DNA of 23,295 nucleotides, taken from assembly GCA_004558535.1 (NCBI GenBank), contig SFCP01000013.1:1-23295 (forward strand). The letters run 5' to 3'. This DNA comes from Bacteroidales bacterium (GTDB lineage Bacteria; Bacteroidota; Bacteroidia; Bacteroidales; Bacteroidaceae). The notes beneath the pieces are model-generated. The model saw only the letters and a list, made by a program, of their open reading frames with translations. It was not told the origin of the DNA and did no database searches. Below, piece by piece: positions 1-10,000 of this stretch (positions are counted from its first letter, which is position 1; each line of letters starts with the position of its first letter). Position numbers and translations under genes: made by a program.

Positions 1-308
1 TTACCCCGTGGTCTTTTTTTCACCATGCATACTTTCTCCGGCAAATGGGGCGAAGTTGAAAGGTTTTTCCTGTTTATCGCCTTGCAGAGGATGGAAGCCT
101 TCTGAAAGAAGGTGGTGTTAGGATTTCGGTTTGGGCGTTAAGAGCTTGCTCTTATAAGACCAAAGCGGAAGCCTAACAGCAGGGCGCAGCCCCCATTCTC
201 TGCAAGGGGTTTTTCTGGTTTTTGTCTTTTCTGGCAGACACGACTCACACGACCGACACGGCCGATACGGGATCTCCCCGGCGAGCCGGTTTGTTGAATG
301 AAAGCAGT
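1..308. other. Non-coding stretch downstream of the REC/ATP-grasp gene
   Basis: No convincing protein gene is seen here. The minus-strand frame ending at bases 1-3 (TAA) is open for only 38 codons back to another stop at 118-120 and has no usable start. The stretch holds a long imperfect inverted repeat (118-176, listed separately) and a 9-bp degenerate tandem repeat at about 239-265 (CACGACTCA, CACGACCGA, CACGGCCGA) just past the stop codon of the 309-3296 gene. No classical hairpin plus U-tract terminator was found for that gene. Confidence 0.6.
118..176. repeat. 59-nt imperfect inverted repeat with an inner hairpin
   Basis: The outer arms 118-134 and 160-176 pair over 17 positions with two mismatches (A123/G171 and G129/G165) and one T-G wobble. 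The ends read TTAGG...CCTAA. Inside lies a perfect 7-bp arm pair, TAAGAGC (139-145) and GCTCTTA (148-154), around a 2-nt loop. It is 130-190 nt downstream of the stop of the minus-strand REC/ATP-grasp gene. It could fold as an RNA 3' end or be a remnant of a small mobile repeat; no U-tract follows it on either strand. Confidence 0.6.
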
Positions 309-3296
309 TCAGATGTCCGCGGGTTTCAGTACGGCGCCGCGCCCCCGGCGTCCGTCCATCAGGATGGTCAGCGGGTGCGTCAGACAAACGTGGCGCAGGT
401 AGGCGCTCTCGTAGACGGCGGGCTGCGCATCAAGCCACGCGTAATCGATAAATCCCTGGTCGCGGAAAGGCGCTACGGTGAAGTAGCCCACGCCAAACGA
501 GGTGAGGTTCTGGAAGAAGTGCGTCCCCTGCGAGGGGTCTACGCGATAATTCTCCAGACCGCTCTCGACAATGGCGCGCGCCATGCAGATGTGCGGCCAC
601 TTCACGGGAATGCCAAGGAAGGGGTCGCTGCTGCCCCAACGGCCGGGACCGATGAGCAGGTAGCCGGCCGAGGTATTGGCAAAGGTGCGATTCAGGCGGT
701 CCAATTCCTCGGCTATCGGTCGCGTCCGGGTGGCGTCAAATGCCTCGGGACGCACGTAGACGATGTCGCACACGTCGGAGACGGTGCCGTTGCCCAGCAT
801 CTCGGCCGTCCGCAGCAGACACCGTTCGGCGGGCAGGGCATCTATGTCCTCGCGCACCTCCTCTTGGCTGTCCACAATGGGACGTATCTGCAACAGGTAG
901 AACGAGGCGGTGGGCTGTGCGTCCGCCGGGGTATGGAGGTCCATGGCAAATTCTATCTCGACGGGCCGCCCCATCTCCTCGGCGCCGATGTGGAGCAGGC
1001 GTTGGATGGTGTCGGCCAAGGGGAAAAGCCCGCCCTGCAGAATGTGGTCGAAAGTGACAAGCGGACGGCCGCCCTGTGTCAGTCCGGGCCGGATGCACTC
1101 ACTCTGCAGGTCGTAGGTGGAGGCCACGTGGCGCAGGGTGCCGTGCGCCACAGCGGCGCTGACAGGCAGGCTGAGCAGGTTGAAATCGTCGTTCACGCTG
1201 AACACCTCGGACAGGTTCTCGAGGTCCAAGGCGCAAAACTTGCGCTGCGTCTCGCGCAGGGCATATTCGGGCGACGAAAGTTGCAGAATGTGATGCGGAT
1301 GAGCTGGCGAAAAACGCAGGGTCAGTCCACCGTCCACCAAATACTTGCCCAATCCCAACGCCAGATGGGCGATGCCCTCCTCGGGCCGTTCCGCGCCCAA
1401 TGGATAGAAGTTGAGCGAACGCGCCACGCCCGACACAACAGGATAGAATACGGGATGCCGGCCCTCGGCGTCGGTGTGGGGCGACCCGACAACCTCCTGC
1501 AGGACCACAGCCATCTTTTCCTGGTCGATAAGGTTCTGCGTAGCGGTGAGATACGCCTTACTGTCGCGATAGAAGACCGAGGCATAGACCGCCTTGATGG
1601 CCGCGCGCAACAACTGTATCATGGTGGCGCGGTCGTCGGGCTTGGGAATCATATAGGTGGCGTAGACACCGGCAAACGGCTGGTAGTGCGAGTCCTCGAG
1701 CAGGCTCGATGAACGCACGGCAATCGGTCCGTGCACCACCTCGAACAGGGAAACCAAGTCCTCGACAACCCGTTCGGGCAAACGCCCGTGCTCGAAAGCG
1801 GCCAAAATCTCCTCATCGGGCGCATCACTCAGGGCGATGGGATAAAGGTTGTTGATTTCCATGAACTCGTCGAATACATCGGTACAGAGCACCACCGTCT
1901 TGGGAATATTAACCGTGAAGTTCTCGGTCTCAAGGCGGGGATAGCGCTCGACCATCGTGCCCATAAAGGCCAGGCCGCGGCCCTTGCCGCCCAACGAGCC
2001 ATTGCCGATGCGCGCGAAATTGCTATATTCATCGAAACGCCCGCGCCGGTAGATGGCCACGACGCCCGTGTTCTTCATCCGCCGGTAGCCCACGATGCAA
2101 TCACTGATGAGCTGGCGCGCCTCGCCGAGGTGGGCGTACTCGCTGACATCGACTTTCTTCAGAATCATGGCCGGTGGAAACATGGCGCGCGAGAAGAAGA
2201 AGCGCGAGAAGTGGTCGTGGGCCAAATGATAGCGCAGGGAGTCATCGGGGATGCGGTAGAGGTTGGTCTGGAGGTCCTTCAAATCGCGGATGCGCATGAT
2301 TTCCTTGCCCGTATCGGGGTCGATGATAATGAAATCGCCGAACCCGAAATTGGCCATAATCTCGCGGCGCAAGTCCTGGGGATAGCTCTTGGTGTTCTTG
2401 CCGATGAAGGAGGCTTCCAGTTCGGCGGCATAGCGCTCGTTCTCACTCTCGCTCGATTCCAATATCAGCGGCAGATGCGGGTCCGCCCGGCGCAGCATCT
2501 TGCCCAAGGCATATCCGGCCAAGGGATCCTTGACCCCGCCGCGCGTAAAGCTCATGTCCGAGATGACGCCCAGTATGTGCTGGCTGTACGCCTCGTAGAT
2601 CTCGACCGCCTCCTCGTAGGTACGCGCCAACATCACCTTGGGGCGGCCGCGCATCCGCATGGTCTTCAGGTGGTCGTTCAAGGCTTCCTGCGAGAACTCC
2701 ATGCTTTGTTCCAACACAAAGCGGTAGAGGTGGGCCAAGGCGGAGGAGTAGAAGCGCACAGAGTCCTCGACCAGCAGAATAATCTGTACACCCACCGACG
2801 CACTGTCGTTGGGAGCATTCCATTTGTCCTCGATCAACTTGATGATAGCCATGAGCAGTTCGGCATTGCCCAACCAGGAGAAAACATAGTCGATGCCGGT
2901 GAGGTCCTCGCCCTCGACGCGTTTGCTTACCTCGCGCGAAAAGGGCGTCAGAACGACGATGGCAATAGCCGGATAGAGGGCCTTGATGCTCTTGGCCGCC
3001 GCAAAGATGTCGCTCCCGGCCATGTTGGGCATCACGATGACCAGCTCAAAATTTCTGTCGGCCAATTCGCGCAGCGCCTCCTCCTCGGTCGTGACACGGG
3101 TGAAGCGCGGCGGATAGCGAAGTCCGAGCGAGGTGTATTCGTTGAAGATGATTTCGTCCACGCGTCCGTCGTCCTCGAGCATGAAGGCGTCATACTTCGT
3201 GGCGATGAGGAGGACGTTGTAGATGCGGCGGTTCATCAACTCGGCAAAGGGCGTGTCGCGCAGCACCAGGTCCTTGAGTTTGGGGATATTGCTCAT
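309..3296 (-). CDS. PEP/pyruvate-binding-domain protein: two receiver-like domains plus PPDK-type ATP-grasp
   Basis: The 995-residue protein starts at ATG 3294-3296 (MSNIPKLKDL) and stops with TGA at 309-311. Residues ~25-155 look like a degenerate receiver domain, with no Asp at the phospho-acceptor position near VIVMPN. Residues ~170-320 look like a second receiver with the usual acidic pair (E177, D178), a candidate phospho-acceptor Asp247 (VISDMS) and Lys300 (FIGKN). Residues ~430-810 match the nucleotide-binding half of pyruvate phosphate dikinase/PEP synthase: GSLGGKGRGLAF (433-444), AVRSSSLLEDS (526-536), FAGVYATY (541-548) and LLQIRP (801-806). The swivelling phospho-histidine domain and PEP-binding TIM barrel of true PEP synthase are absent, so a gluconeogenic reaction is unlikely. 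Its start is 34 nt from the end of the lipoprotein gene, so the two may be co-transcribed. Family assignment is firm; function is unknown. Confidence 0.88.
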   Translation of the reverse strand: MSNIPKLKDLVLRDTPFAELMNRRIYNVLLIATKYDAFMLEDDGRVDEIIFNEYTSLGLRYPPRFTRVTTEEEALRELADRNFELVIVMPNMAGSDIFAAAKSIKALYPAIAIVVLTPFSREVSKRVEGEDLTGIDYVFSWLGNAELLMAIIKLIEDKWNAPNDSASVGVQIILLVEDSVRFYSSALAHLYRFVLEQSMEFSQEALNDHLKTMRMRGRPKVMLARTYEEAVEIYEAYSQHILGVISDMSFTRGGVKDPLAGYALGKMLRRADPHLPLILESSESENERYAAELEASFIGKNTKSYPQDLRREIMANFGFGDFIIIDPDTGKEIMRIRDLKDLQTNLYRIPDDSLRYHLAHDHFSRFFFSRAMFPPAMILKKVDVSEYAHLGEARQLISDCIVGYRRMKNTGVVAIYRRGRFDEYSNFARIGNGSLGGKGRGLAFMGTMVERYPRLETENFTVNIPKTVVLCTDVFDEFMEINNLYPIALSDAPDEEILAAFEHGRLPERVVEDLVSLFEVVHGPIAVRSSSLLEDSHYQPFAGVYATYMIPKPDDRATMIQLLRAAIKAVYASVFYRDSKAYLTATQNLIDQEKMAVVLQEVVGSPHTDAEGRHPVFYPVVSGVARSLNFYPLGAERPEEGIAHLALGLGKYLVDGGLTLRFSPAHPHHILQLSSPEYALRETQRKFCALDLENLSEVFSVNDDFNLLSLPVSAAVAHGTLRHVASTYDLQSECIRPGLTQGGRPLVTFDHILQGGLFPLADTIQRLLHIGAEEMGRPVEIEFAMDLHTPADAQPTASFYLLQIRPIVDSQEEVREDIDALPAERCLLRTAEMLGNGTVSDVCDIVYVRPEAFDATRTRPIAEELDRLNRTFANTSAGYLLIGPGRWGSSDPFLGIPVKWPHICMARAIVESGLENYRVDPSQGTHFFQNLTSFGVGYFTVAPFRDQGFIDYAWLDAQPAVYESAYLRHVCLTHPLTILMDGRRGRGAVLKPADI

Positions 3297-3313
3297 AGGC
3301 GTTTTGATTTATC

Positions 3314-3351
3314 TTGCCTTTTCCGGCCTGTCATTTGCCTTTTCCGGCCTG
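3314..3351 (-). repeat. 21-bp-period tandem duplication spanning the lipoprotein stop codon
   Basis: The 17-bp sequence TTGCCTTTTCCGGCCTG occurs at 3314-3330 and again at 3335-3351, a period of 21 bp. The copy at 3335-3351 encodes the C-terminal QAGKGK of the lipoprotein; the other copy lies directly after its TGA stop. In frame, the second copy would encode the same six residues again, so the stop sits between two repeat units. Confidence 0.9.
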
Positions 3352-4176
3352 CGCTGCCGCAATGCTTTTTGCATAATCGGTCATGTAGGGCTGCAACCGG
3401 CTGTATGGGATAACGCACGAGGGTATGCCGGCGGCGAAGCAGGCGATTTCGTAGGCCTCATAGTAGAACGCGATGCCCTTGGGCGTGAAAGCGGGCGCCA
3501 AAGTCGGCTGTACGAGCGGCCAAGTACTGGGATCTACCTCCTCGTAGCCACTTTGCGCAATCAGACCCTGCTTGACAATCGGCTTCAGCTTGGCCCAGCA
3601 TCCCTGCACGAAGAAATCTTCCCACTTCAGGGGTTTTCCGGTCTGCGCATCAAAAGAGAAAGAAAAATGTTGCGGCATCCCATGCGCCCCACCCATATAA
3701 ATGTAGTCCTCCCACTCATAGGTGATGTACTGCTGCGTGTTGTATTCCACCTCGACTTCCCCCTCGTAGCTCCAGGCGGGCATTTCGAAGTCGTCCGAAG
3801 CCGCTTCGGCCTGTGCCTGCCTGTATTCGTTCATGAAATCATTGGCCTTCTTCTGAAAAGCCGCATCCGGTTTTTCCAAATCGGCATTTTTTATAGAGAA
3901 ACGGCTATACAGGTCGCGACGGATGCTCTCCACCACATTTGCCCGGCCCGATTGGGGGTAGTCCACTTCTAACTTGTAGATATCCTTGCCCAAGGAAATC
4001 TGGATCTTACGCGTGCGGAAGGGGGGATTTAGCGATTCGGCAGGCACCTCCTCCTCGGCAATGCTGACTTCCCGCAATGCGGGGTTGTCTGTCTTCTGTT
4101 CCTTTTCGGATTTGCAGGCTGTGGCGGAAAGAAGGAGTGCTCCGGCAATGCCCAGCAAAGTGAATGTGTGTTTCAT
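3331..4176 (-). CDS. DUF3298 (RsiV-like) lipoprotein
   Basis: The 281-residue product has a typical lipoprotein signal peptide: a hydrophobic stretch GIAGALLLSA followed by TAC, with Cys21 as the probable lipidated residue. It should therefore be anchored to a membrane facing the periplasm or outside. The C-terminal half (about 150-275) fits DUF3298, the extracytoplasmic domain also found in the anti-sigma factor RsiV. Matching features are the YMGGAHG motif (160-166), the FDAQTGKPL strand (175-183), and the AFYYEAYEIACFAAG-IPYSRL block (236-261). Residues ~50-130 fit the DUF4163-like region usually found before it. No transmembrane helix or sigma-binding domain is present, so it is not an anti-sigma factor itself. 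No sigma-factor gene lies nearby. It is the upstream partner of the REC/ATP-grasp gene (34-nt gap). Its ligand is unknown. Confidence 0.85.
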   Translation of the reverse strand: MKHTFTLLGIAGALLLSATACKSEKEQKTDNPALREVSIAEEEVPAESLNPPFRTRKIQISLGKDIYKLEVDYPQSGRANVVESIRRDLYSRFSIKNADLEKPDAAFQKKANDFMNEYRQAQAEAASDDFEMPAWSYEGEVEVEYNTQQYITYEWEDYIYMGGAHGMPQHFSFSFDAQTGKPLKWEDFFVQGCWAKLKPIVKQGLIAQSGYEEVDPSTWPLVQPTLAPAFTPKGIAFYYEAYEIACFAAGIPSCVIPYSRLQPYMTDYAKSIAAAQAGKGK

Positions 4177-4215
4177 AATGCGCTGTATTTTAGTTTATAT
4201 ATTCATATCGCGATG

Positions 4216-4223
4216 CAAAAGTG
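4216..4223 (-). promoter_or_regulatory. Possible -7 element for the DUF3298 lipoprotein gene
   Basis: The minus strand reads CACTTTTG here, one base from the Bacteroidota -7 consensus TAnnTTTG, about 40 nt upstream of the ATG at 4176. No clear TTTG is seen about 20 nt further upstream, so this is a weak call. Confidence 0.3.
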
Positions 4224-4240
4224 CATAGGCTGTAAGCATG

Positions 4241-4297
4241 GGTAGTTATATTATGCGCGCAGGTACCTATATTATATACGCCGGCACATGTATTGCG
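4241..4297. repeat. 21-bp tandem repeat, about 2.7 copies, between addB and the lipoprotein gene
   Basis: Unit 1 (4241-4261) and unit 2 (4262-4282) share the core GGTA..TATATTAT and agree at 15 of 21 positions. A third, partial and more degenerate unit starts at 4283 (GGCACATGTATTGCG). It lies upstream of the lipoprotein promoter region and just past the end of addB. Confidence 0.65.
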
Positions 4298-4312
4298 AAG
4301 CACTGCTGCGAC

Positions 4313-7009
4313 CTACTGTCCATCGGCGGCTGCCTCGACCTGACAAAGCGTGCGATAGGCGCAGGTGCGGCAGAAGTCGGCCGTCTCCGTGGGCAGGAAG
4401 GGCTGCGACGTGTCATAGATGTCGGCCAGCAACTCCCGCAAATACTGCTCGTACTCCCCGGCTACCTCCGCAAAGTCGTCGACACGCGCTTTTCCAAAGC
4501 GGATGTAGGGATCGTAATCCTTGGCTGCGGCCTTGTGGATAAAGATGAGCGCCGGCGCAATGGCATCGCGAGGAAACTGCTCGCTCGTCAGGAACGCGTA
4601 GAAGAACGTCTGGAGCACGTAATGCTTTTGCGTGGGCCCCGGGGTGAAGACTTCCTCCCACGACTTGCACTTGTTTTCCTCCTTGCCGCCCGTCTTGTAG
4701 TCGATGATGCGCAGCACGGGCTTCCCGTCTAACTCCAGACGGTCCATCCGGTCGATTTCGCCGTGCAAGGTCAGTACCACTTTTTCCCCGCCGGTCTCTA
4801 TGGTTATCTGCCGGCTCATTTCCCTTTCCGTTCCCACGATGGTGAACGGCGCAACCGCCAGATCGAGCGTCAGCAACTGCTTCAGGTACGTCTTGACCAC
4901 CGCCGCGGTGACCGTATCAAAGTTGGCTTCGGCATAGGCAAAGGCTTGTCGGATATGGGTGTCCAGTTCGGGTTCCCCCTCCTTGGACAGCAACCGCTTG
5001 ATATAATCTGCGGTTATCGTCCGGGCATTTTTGCCGCCGTCGTAAAGGGTTTGCGCCACGCGGTGGAAGATGGTGCCCAACGTATTCGGCTCTATGACAT
5101 CGGGGTCGCGGGGCGGCTCCTTCAACCGCTTCACATGGCGGAAGCAGAACTGCTTCTGGCAGCGCAGGTAGGTATTGATGGCAGAGGGTGAAAGCCGCGG
5201 GAGGCGCGCAAACAGGTCAGCAGGCTTCGGAATAGCCCGGGGCGGGCGTCCGGGTGCCGGTGGCTGATTGGCAATCTCATGGTGGTGGATGGTAAGTCCG
5301 CTCTCCATCTCGATTTGCGTGAGGAAACGCGATTTCTCGCCTTTCACCAGGCCATCAGAGGCGTTGTTGTAGAGCAGCGTCAGGTGTTGGGCGCGCTGTA
5401 TCAGGCGATAGAAATAATAGGCGTAGACCGCGGTGCGCCTACGTGCCGTTGTCAGGCCGAAGCACTCCTTGAGATTGTAGGGTACAAGCGTGTTGTCGGT
5501 GGCCGCCTTGGGGAGCTGTTTCTCGTTGACCGAAAGCATGAGAATGTTCGAGAAGCTTAGGTTACGCGTTTCGAGCACACCCATGATCTGGATGCCGACA
5601 GCGGGTTCGCCGTGAAAGGGGATGGTAGTCCCCTTGACCACCTGGCGCAAAAGCTTCCGCAAGGTAGGCGGCGCTACGTTGAGGTGGCCGGCTTCGTGCA
5701 GGCGGATAAAACGCTCCACAATGGTGTAGCACTGAAAGTAAGCCTCGGCATAGAGCACCAGATTCATCTCGCGAGCCGTGGGGTGCGTTGGTGCGGGGTT
5801 CTCCATAGCCTTTTGGCGAATTTGGTCGCGCAAGCGGAGGAGGAAAGTGCGTACATCGGGCATTTCCTTGCCTGCGTATTCGCTCTCAAATGCCTTTTCG
5901 ACCACGCCGTAAGCCGGTGTCTGGAAGAGCGGAAAGCCCTTGGTGATGTTTACGTTGCGGACCTCTTCGGGTATCGCGTAGAGGACTGGCTGCAGGAGGG
6001 ACTCGTTGCACAGCACGATGGCGATGTCGCGCTCCTCGGCCCCGGCTGCAATTCTCTCGCGCAACCAGCGGGTGACGTAGCGAGCCTGCGCATTCTCGGT
6101 GGGGGCGGCCACAAAATCGATATGGCCACAATGACGGAAATTATCGAAGCATTCCTCTGGCAGTTCGCCGGGAAACTTCCGCATATTGCTCTGCAGGAAA
6201 ATGCCGGCCTCCTGTCGGGCAGCGCAAGTGCTCTCCGCGCCGGCGTGCGGCATATAATATTGGTCGTAGTCCCAATAGAAAAGCGCGTGACCGCTCTTGT
6301 GGAGATAGCTGAAAAGCCTTTCCTCGACACGGTTCAGCACGTTAAATCCCACCATGACGTAGGTGTGCGTGGGATTGGGCAAGCTGGTTTTCCCCTGCTC
6401 CAAGTCGAGCAGGGCGCGACGGCACAATGCTCCCTCGTAGGCCGTTCCCTCGGCCAGCAATTCGGCATTCAGCTCGGAATATATGGGCAGCAGTGCATTC
6501 CACAGCTTGAGGAAACGCGTACGCACCACCGAGTTGTGGCTCAGCGAGAAGTCGCGGAAAAGCGCCCGCAGGGCACGCTCCATTTTTTCGTCGATGTAGT
6601 CCAAACTGTCCAGGGCCTTCAGATCGGCCAGGTTGGTGAAAAGGGCACGGGCATCCACCATGTTCTTGTCCACATCGTCGAAATCAGCCAGTATCTTCTC
6701 GCCCCAGCCATAGAAGGCGTCGAGGGTTTCCTCGCTGCCGCTGTGACGCACATATATCTCGTGGATGCGGCACACAACCTCGATGCTGTCGGCCGGTTGG
6801 AGCGGCGTGAGCAATCCGAAAAGCTCGCTGATGGTCAGGTAACGGGGTGCCCAAACGGGCCGGGCGGCATCTCCATCGGTCGGTTGGACCAGATATTCGT
6901 TCAAGAAGAGCCGGGCGCGCTTGTTGGGACAGACGATGGTGACATGACTGAGGTCGTGTCCGAACTTTTCGCGCAAGGAGCGAGCCACATGTTGCAGGAA
7001 AGGGGTCAT
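4313..7009 (-). CDS. addB: AddB-like subunit of the AddAB helicase-nuclease
   Basis: This is the partner of AddA in double-strand-break end resection. The open frame reaches back to 7081, but that start would overlap addA by 40 nt. ATG 7007-7009 (MTPFLQHVARSL) gives 898 residues, the family's N-terminus and a 32-nt gap after addA. The N-terminal part is a helicase-like fold (CPNKRARLFLNEYL near residue 30) with no Walker A motif, as expected for AddB. The C-terminus is a RecB-type PD-(D/E)XK nuclease: HGEIDRMD (Asp753) and RIIDYKTGG (Asp770, Lys772). Cysteines at ~617, 880, 883 and 889 (C-x2-C-x5-C at the end) match the 4Fe-4S 'iron staple' of AddB-type nucleases. Family databases often label such Bacteroidota proteins simply PD-(D/E)XK nuclease family; the addA neighbour makes AddB the best reading. 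Confidence 0.88.
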   Translation of the reverse strand: MTPFLQHVARSLREKFGHDLSHVTIVCPNKRARLFLNEYLVQPTDGDAARPVWAPRYLTISELFGLLTPLQPADSIEVVCRIHEIYVRHSGSEETLDAFYGWGEKILADFDDVDKNMVDARALFTNLADLKALDSLDYIDEKMERALRALFRDFSLSHNSVVRTRFLKLWNALLPIYSELNAELLAEGTAYEGALCRRALLDLEQGKTSLPNPTHTYVMVGFNVLNRVEERLFSYLHKSGHALFYWDYDQYYMPHAGAESTCAARQEAGIFLQSNMRKFPGELPEECFDNFRHCGHIDFVAAPTENAQARYVTRWLRERIAAGAEERDIAIVLCNESLLQPVLYAIPEEVRNVNITKGFPLFQTPAYGVVEKAFESEYAGKEMPDVRTFLLRLRDQIRQKAMENPAPTHPTAREMNLVLYAEAYFQCYTIVERFIRLHEAGHLNVAPPTLRKLLRQVVKGTTIPFHGEPAVGIQIMGVLETRNLSFSNILMLSVNEKQLPKAATDNTLVPYNLKECFGLTTARRRTAVYAYYFYRLIQRAQHLTLLYNNASDGLVKGEKSRFLTQIEMESGLTIHHHEIANQPPAPGRPPRAIPKPADLFARLPRLSPSAINTYLRCQKQFCFRHVKRLKEPPRDPDVIEPNTLGTIFHRVAQTLYDGGKNARTITADYIKRLLSKEGEPELDTHIRQAFAYAEANFDTVTAAVVKTYLKQLLTLDLAVAPFTIVGTEREMSRQITIETGGEKVVLTLHGEIDRMDRLELDGKPVLRIIDYKTGGKEENKCKSWEEVFTPGPTQKHYVLQTFFYAFLTSEQFPRDAIAPALIFIHKAAAKDYDPYIRFGKARVDDFAEVAGEYEQYLRELLADIYDTSQPFLPTETADFCRTCAYRTLCQVEAAADGQ

Positions 7010-7041
7010 ACTTCTACAGAAATAATAGGAATGTAGCCAAA

Positions 7042-10000
7042 TCAACAAACCGGCGTCACTTTGCCGGCATCTACGAACCAAAGATAGCCCTCCACACGGG
7101 CGTAACCCATTTCGCGCAGACGGCTTGCGTAGTGCTGCACCTGCCGCGCGTAATTGTCGCCGATACTGGTGTCGGGGCCATGGTAGTGTCCGAATTTATA
7201 ATCCACGATGACGACGGTCGTGGATGGCTGCCGGTTTTTACCATCGGGCACTTCGCCCGCAGCATCCTCGCGCAGCATCACGCGGTCGGGGCGCACCATG
7301 CCCACGCCAGCGGCATTGTCGTCGGTGAGAAAGAGGATCTCGCACTCGTTGCGCAGATGGGAGCGCCCGTCAAACCATCCGTAGGACTCGACCTGCTGCA
7401 AGGCAGTACGCAGGTCTGCGATGATTTTTTCCGGCGCCTCGTCCGCAGGCAACAGTCCCGACAGGCTCTGCTTTAGTACAGCCCTCTCTATATCGGCGGC
7501 CGTACTAATCTCCGCCAGAATGGCGTGGAGCAATTTTCCGCGGTCAATGTAGGCACCGGCAGTGCCTGCGGTACTCTCTTCGGCCGAGGCGGTAAAGTCG
7601 AGCGAGGGGTTGGACTGACGGAACTGCGCCTTGGGCGACAGGCACTCCAATCCCACGAGAACTTCTCCCCCGCCTGCCTCAGCGGAAGTGCTACGCGCTG
7701 TTCCCAAAGAGGCAAGTACCTCGGCACGCGTGGGCAGGAAGTCACACGCGATACACGCAGCCACCTCGTCGGAAGCGAGGGATTCATCGATGATATGGCC
7801 CATAGTCTTGCCGCCCGTGCGCATAGATTTTACAGAGTACCATATATATAAATTGTACTGCGCACGCGTGAACGCCACATAGAGCAAATTGATGTTTTCG
7901 ATGCGCTGCTGTCGGTGTTCCTCCTCATAGCGAGGCGCAAAGTCGGATTGGCGGATATATTTGCTCTTGGTGGGCACAGGCACCATGGGCAGGCAATCAA
8001 AAGGCTGGCACTTGGTGCGCGCCCAAACCAAGTCTTCGACGCGGTCGTCCTCGGTCTGCCAGTCGCAGTAAGGCAGGAAAACAGTATGGAAGTCCAGTCC
8101 TTTGGATTTATGGATGGTCAAGATGCTCACGCCGCCTGCGCTACCGCCCTGAATGGCGGTACTCTGCAAGGATTCGTCCCAATAGCGGAGGAAGGTGCCC
8201 AGATCGGAGGGATAATCTTCGAGGTAGGCTAGTACCTGGTCCAGAAAGGCCAGCAAGTAAGGCGCATCAGCTGCATTATCGTGCAGGCGGAAGAGAGCAA
8301 TCAGCCGTTCGCAGCATTCATAGAGGGGCACGCCACGCAGCGCCTCCATTTCCTGTTGCAGGGCGGGCGGCAAATCCTTACTACCTGCCTCCCACTGTTT
8401 CTCTTCTACGACCGAACCACCTTCCACCGTCGTAGCGTACTGCCGATACAGGTATTCACGGGCAATGGCATGGCTCGGGTCTTTCAAGTAGTGCAAGGCA
8501 TAAATCAGGCAGTGCACCGAGGGAGCGGCCGAAAGCAGGTAGGCTTCAGCCGAAGTCAGTGGCACTTCGGGATACTGCTCGGCAAAGCAGGTCAAAATCC
8601 GCGTAGCTTCTTTTTTCCGGCGCACAAGAATGGCCATTTTATGGTACGGGAGGCCCTCAGCGTGGAGGTGTGAGATAGCTTCGTACAGACGCTCCTCGAC
8701 AGGTTGCGAAGTGGTGTGCCTATCGCCCGCAGAGGCGGCAGCGGCGGCCGGGCCGTCGCCGTTATCCACCTCGCCCACGACCTGCTCCACCCACACGCGA
8801 CCACCCGCCTTGCGGTTGAAATTCTGGTGCACGCCCTCGGGGGTATAAATACTGCGAAGCACGCCCTCGGCAGAGTAGTCACCGTCAGGCGCGGCCTCGG
8901 CGGCGGTAGCCGGATCGTCGGTATCGGGTTCCATCAAGCGGGCCGCCTCGGGGAAGAAAGCGTTGTTGAAAGCGATGACCTCACGCGCACTGCGGTAGTT
9001 GGTGTCGAGGGGCACGAACTGCGGATGCAGGTGCGGCACCTCGCTGCCGATGTGATGCAGGATGCGGAAATCGCCGCCGCGGAAGCGGTAGATACTTTGC
9101 TTCACGTCGCCCACGAGCATATTGTGCCGCCCCGATGCGATGCCGTTGACCAGCAGTTTCTTGAAGTTGAGCCATTGCAGGCGCGAAGTGTCCTGAAACT
9201 CATCAATAAGGATGTGATGGAACGTAGTGCCGGCTTTTTCGAACACAAATGGCGCGTCGCTATCCTCCACCAAGTCGTAGAAGAGTTTTGGAGTCTTGGC
9301 CAAAAGAAAATGATTGTTCTCGGCGGCGATGCGCTCCATCATATCTGCGATGTCGCGCAGCATACACAGAGCATTGAAACGGGAGAGCACGAGCCTTCCT
9401 GTATGGATGACGGGCACGCCGTCGGCCCGCATTTTTTCCAGTCCAAGAAGGGCTTTTCGGATTTCTTCACCGCGCGGTGCCAATTCGGGCCACGCCTTTT
9501 TATTACCTTTCTTCAGCCAGCAATGAGTACCCTCATCGTCCAATTCATCGAACGGGCTGCGCTGCATGTATGCCTGCACGGTAGCCGTCGGTTCCGAGAA
9601 GTCTCCACCCGCGAGCTTCCGGAGGTAGGCACCTACACAGCGGTTCAGGTTCGAGAAGTCCTCGTAGCCTTTGCCATCCTCACCTGCGATGAAATGGTCG
9701 GTATCTACGGCCGCCTTGGTCAGTTGCTGTTCGAGGCGCTCCACTTCCAGTCGGAACGTGCGGCGCAGTTTTTCGATATCCGCCTTGTGCAGGGATTCGT
9801 TGATCAATTCTTCGTTAAGCTGATAAGCCTCGCGCTGCAACTGAGTCGCCATGTTGCGCAATTCTCCTCGGATGTCCCAGGGACGGTTGTCGCCGATACG
9901 CTCTTTGATGTAGCCGATAATCCATCGTCGCAAGCCGTCGTTGGCGTCTACATCGCGCAGGAGTCGGTCCACGGCCTTTTCAATCATGAGGTTCTCATTG

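Noticed and set aside
1..120. Minus-strand 38-codon frame ending in TAA at bases 1-3
   Set aside because: No start codon in a usable position and no stop-free extension upstream; not enough to call a gene.
222..1712. Plus-strand 496-codon frame opposite the REC/ATP-grasp gene
   Set aside because: It is the antisense shadow of a gene with clear conserved motifs; its own product shows no family and is typical of GC-rich complementary frames.
7010..7081. Upstream start for addB at 7081
   Set aside because: It would overlap addA by 40 nt and add 24 residues unlike the family N-terminus; ATG 7009 is preferred.
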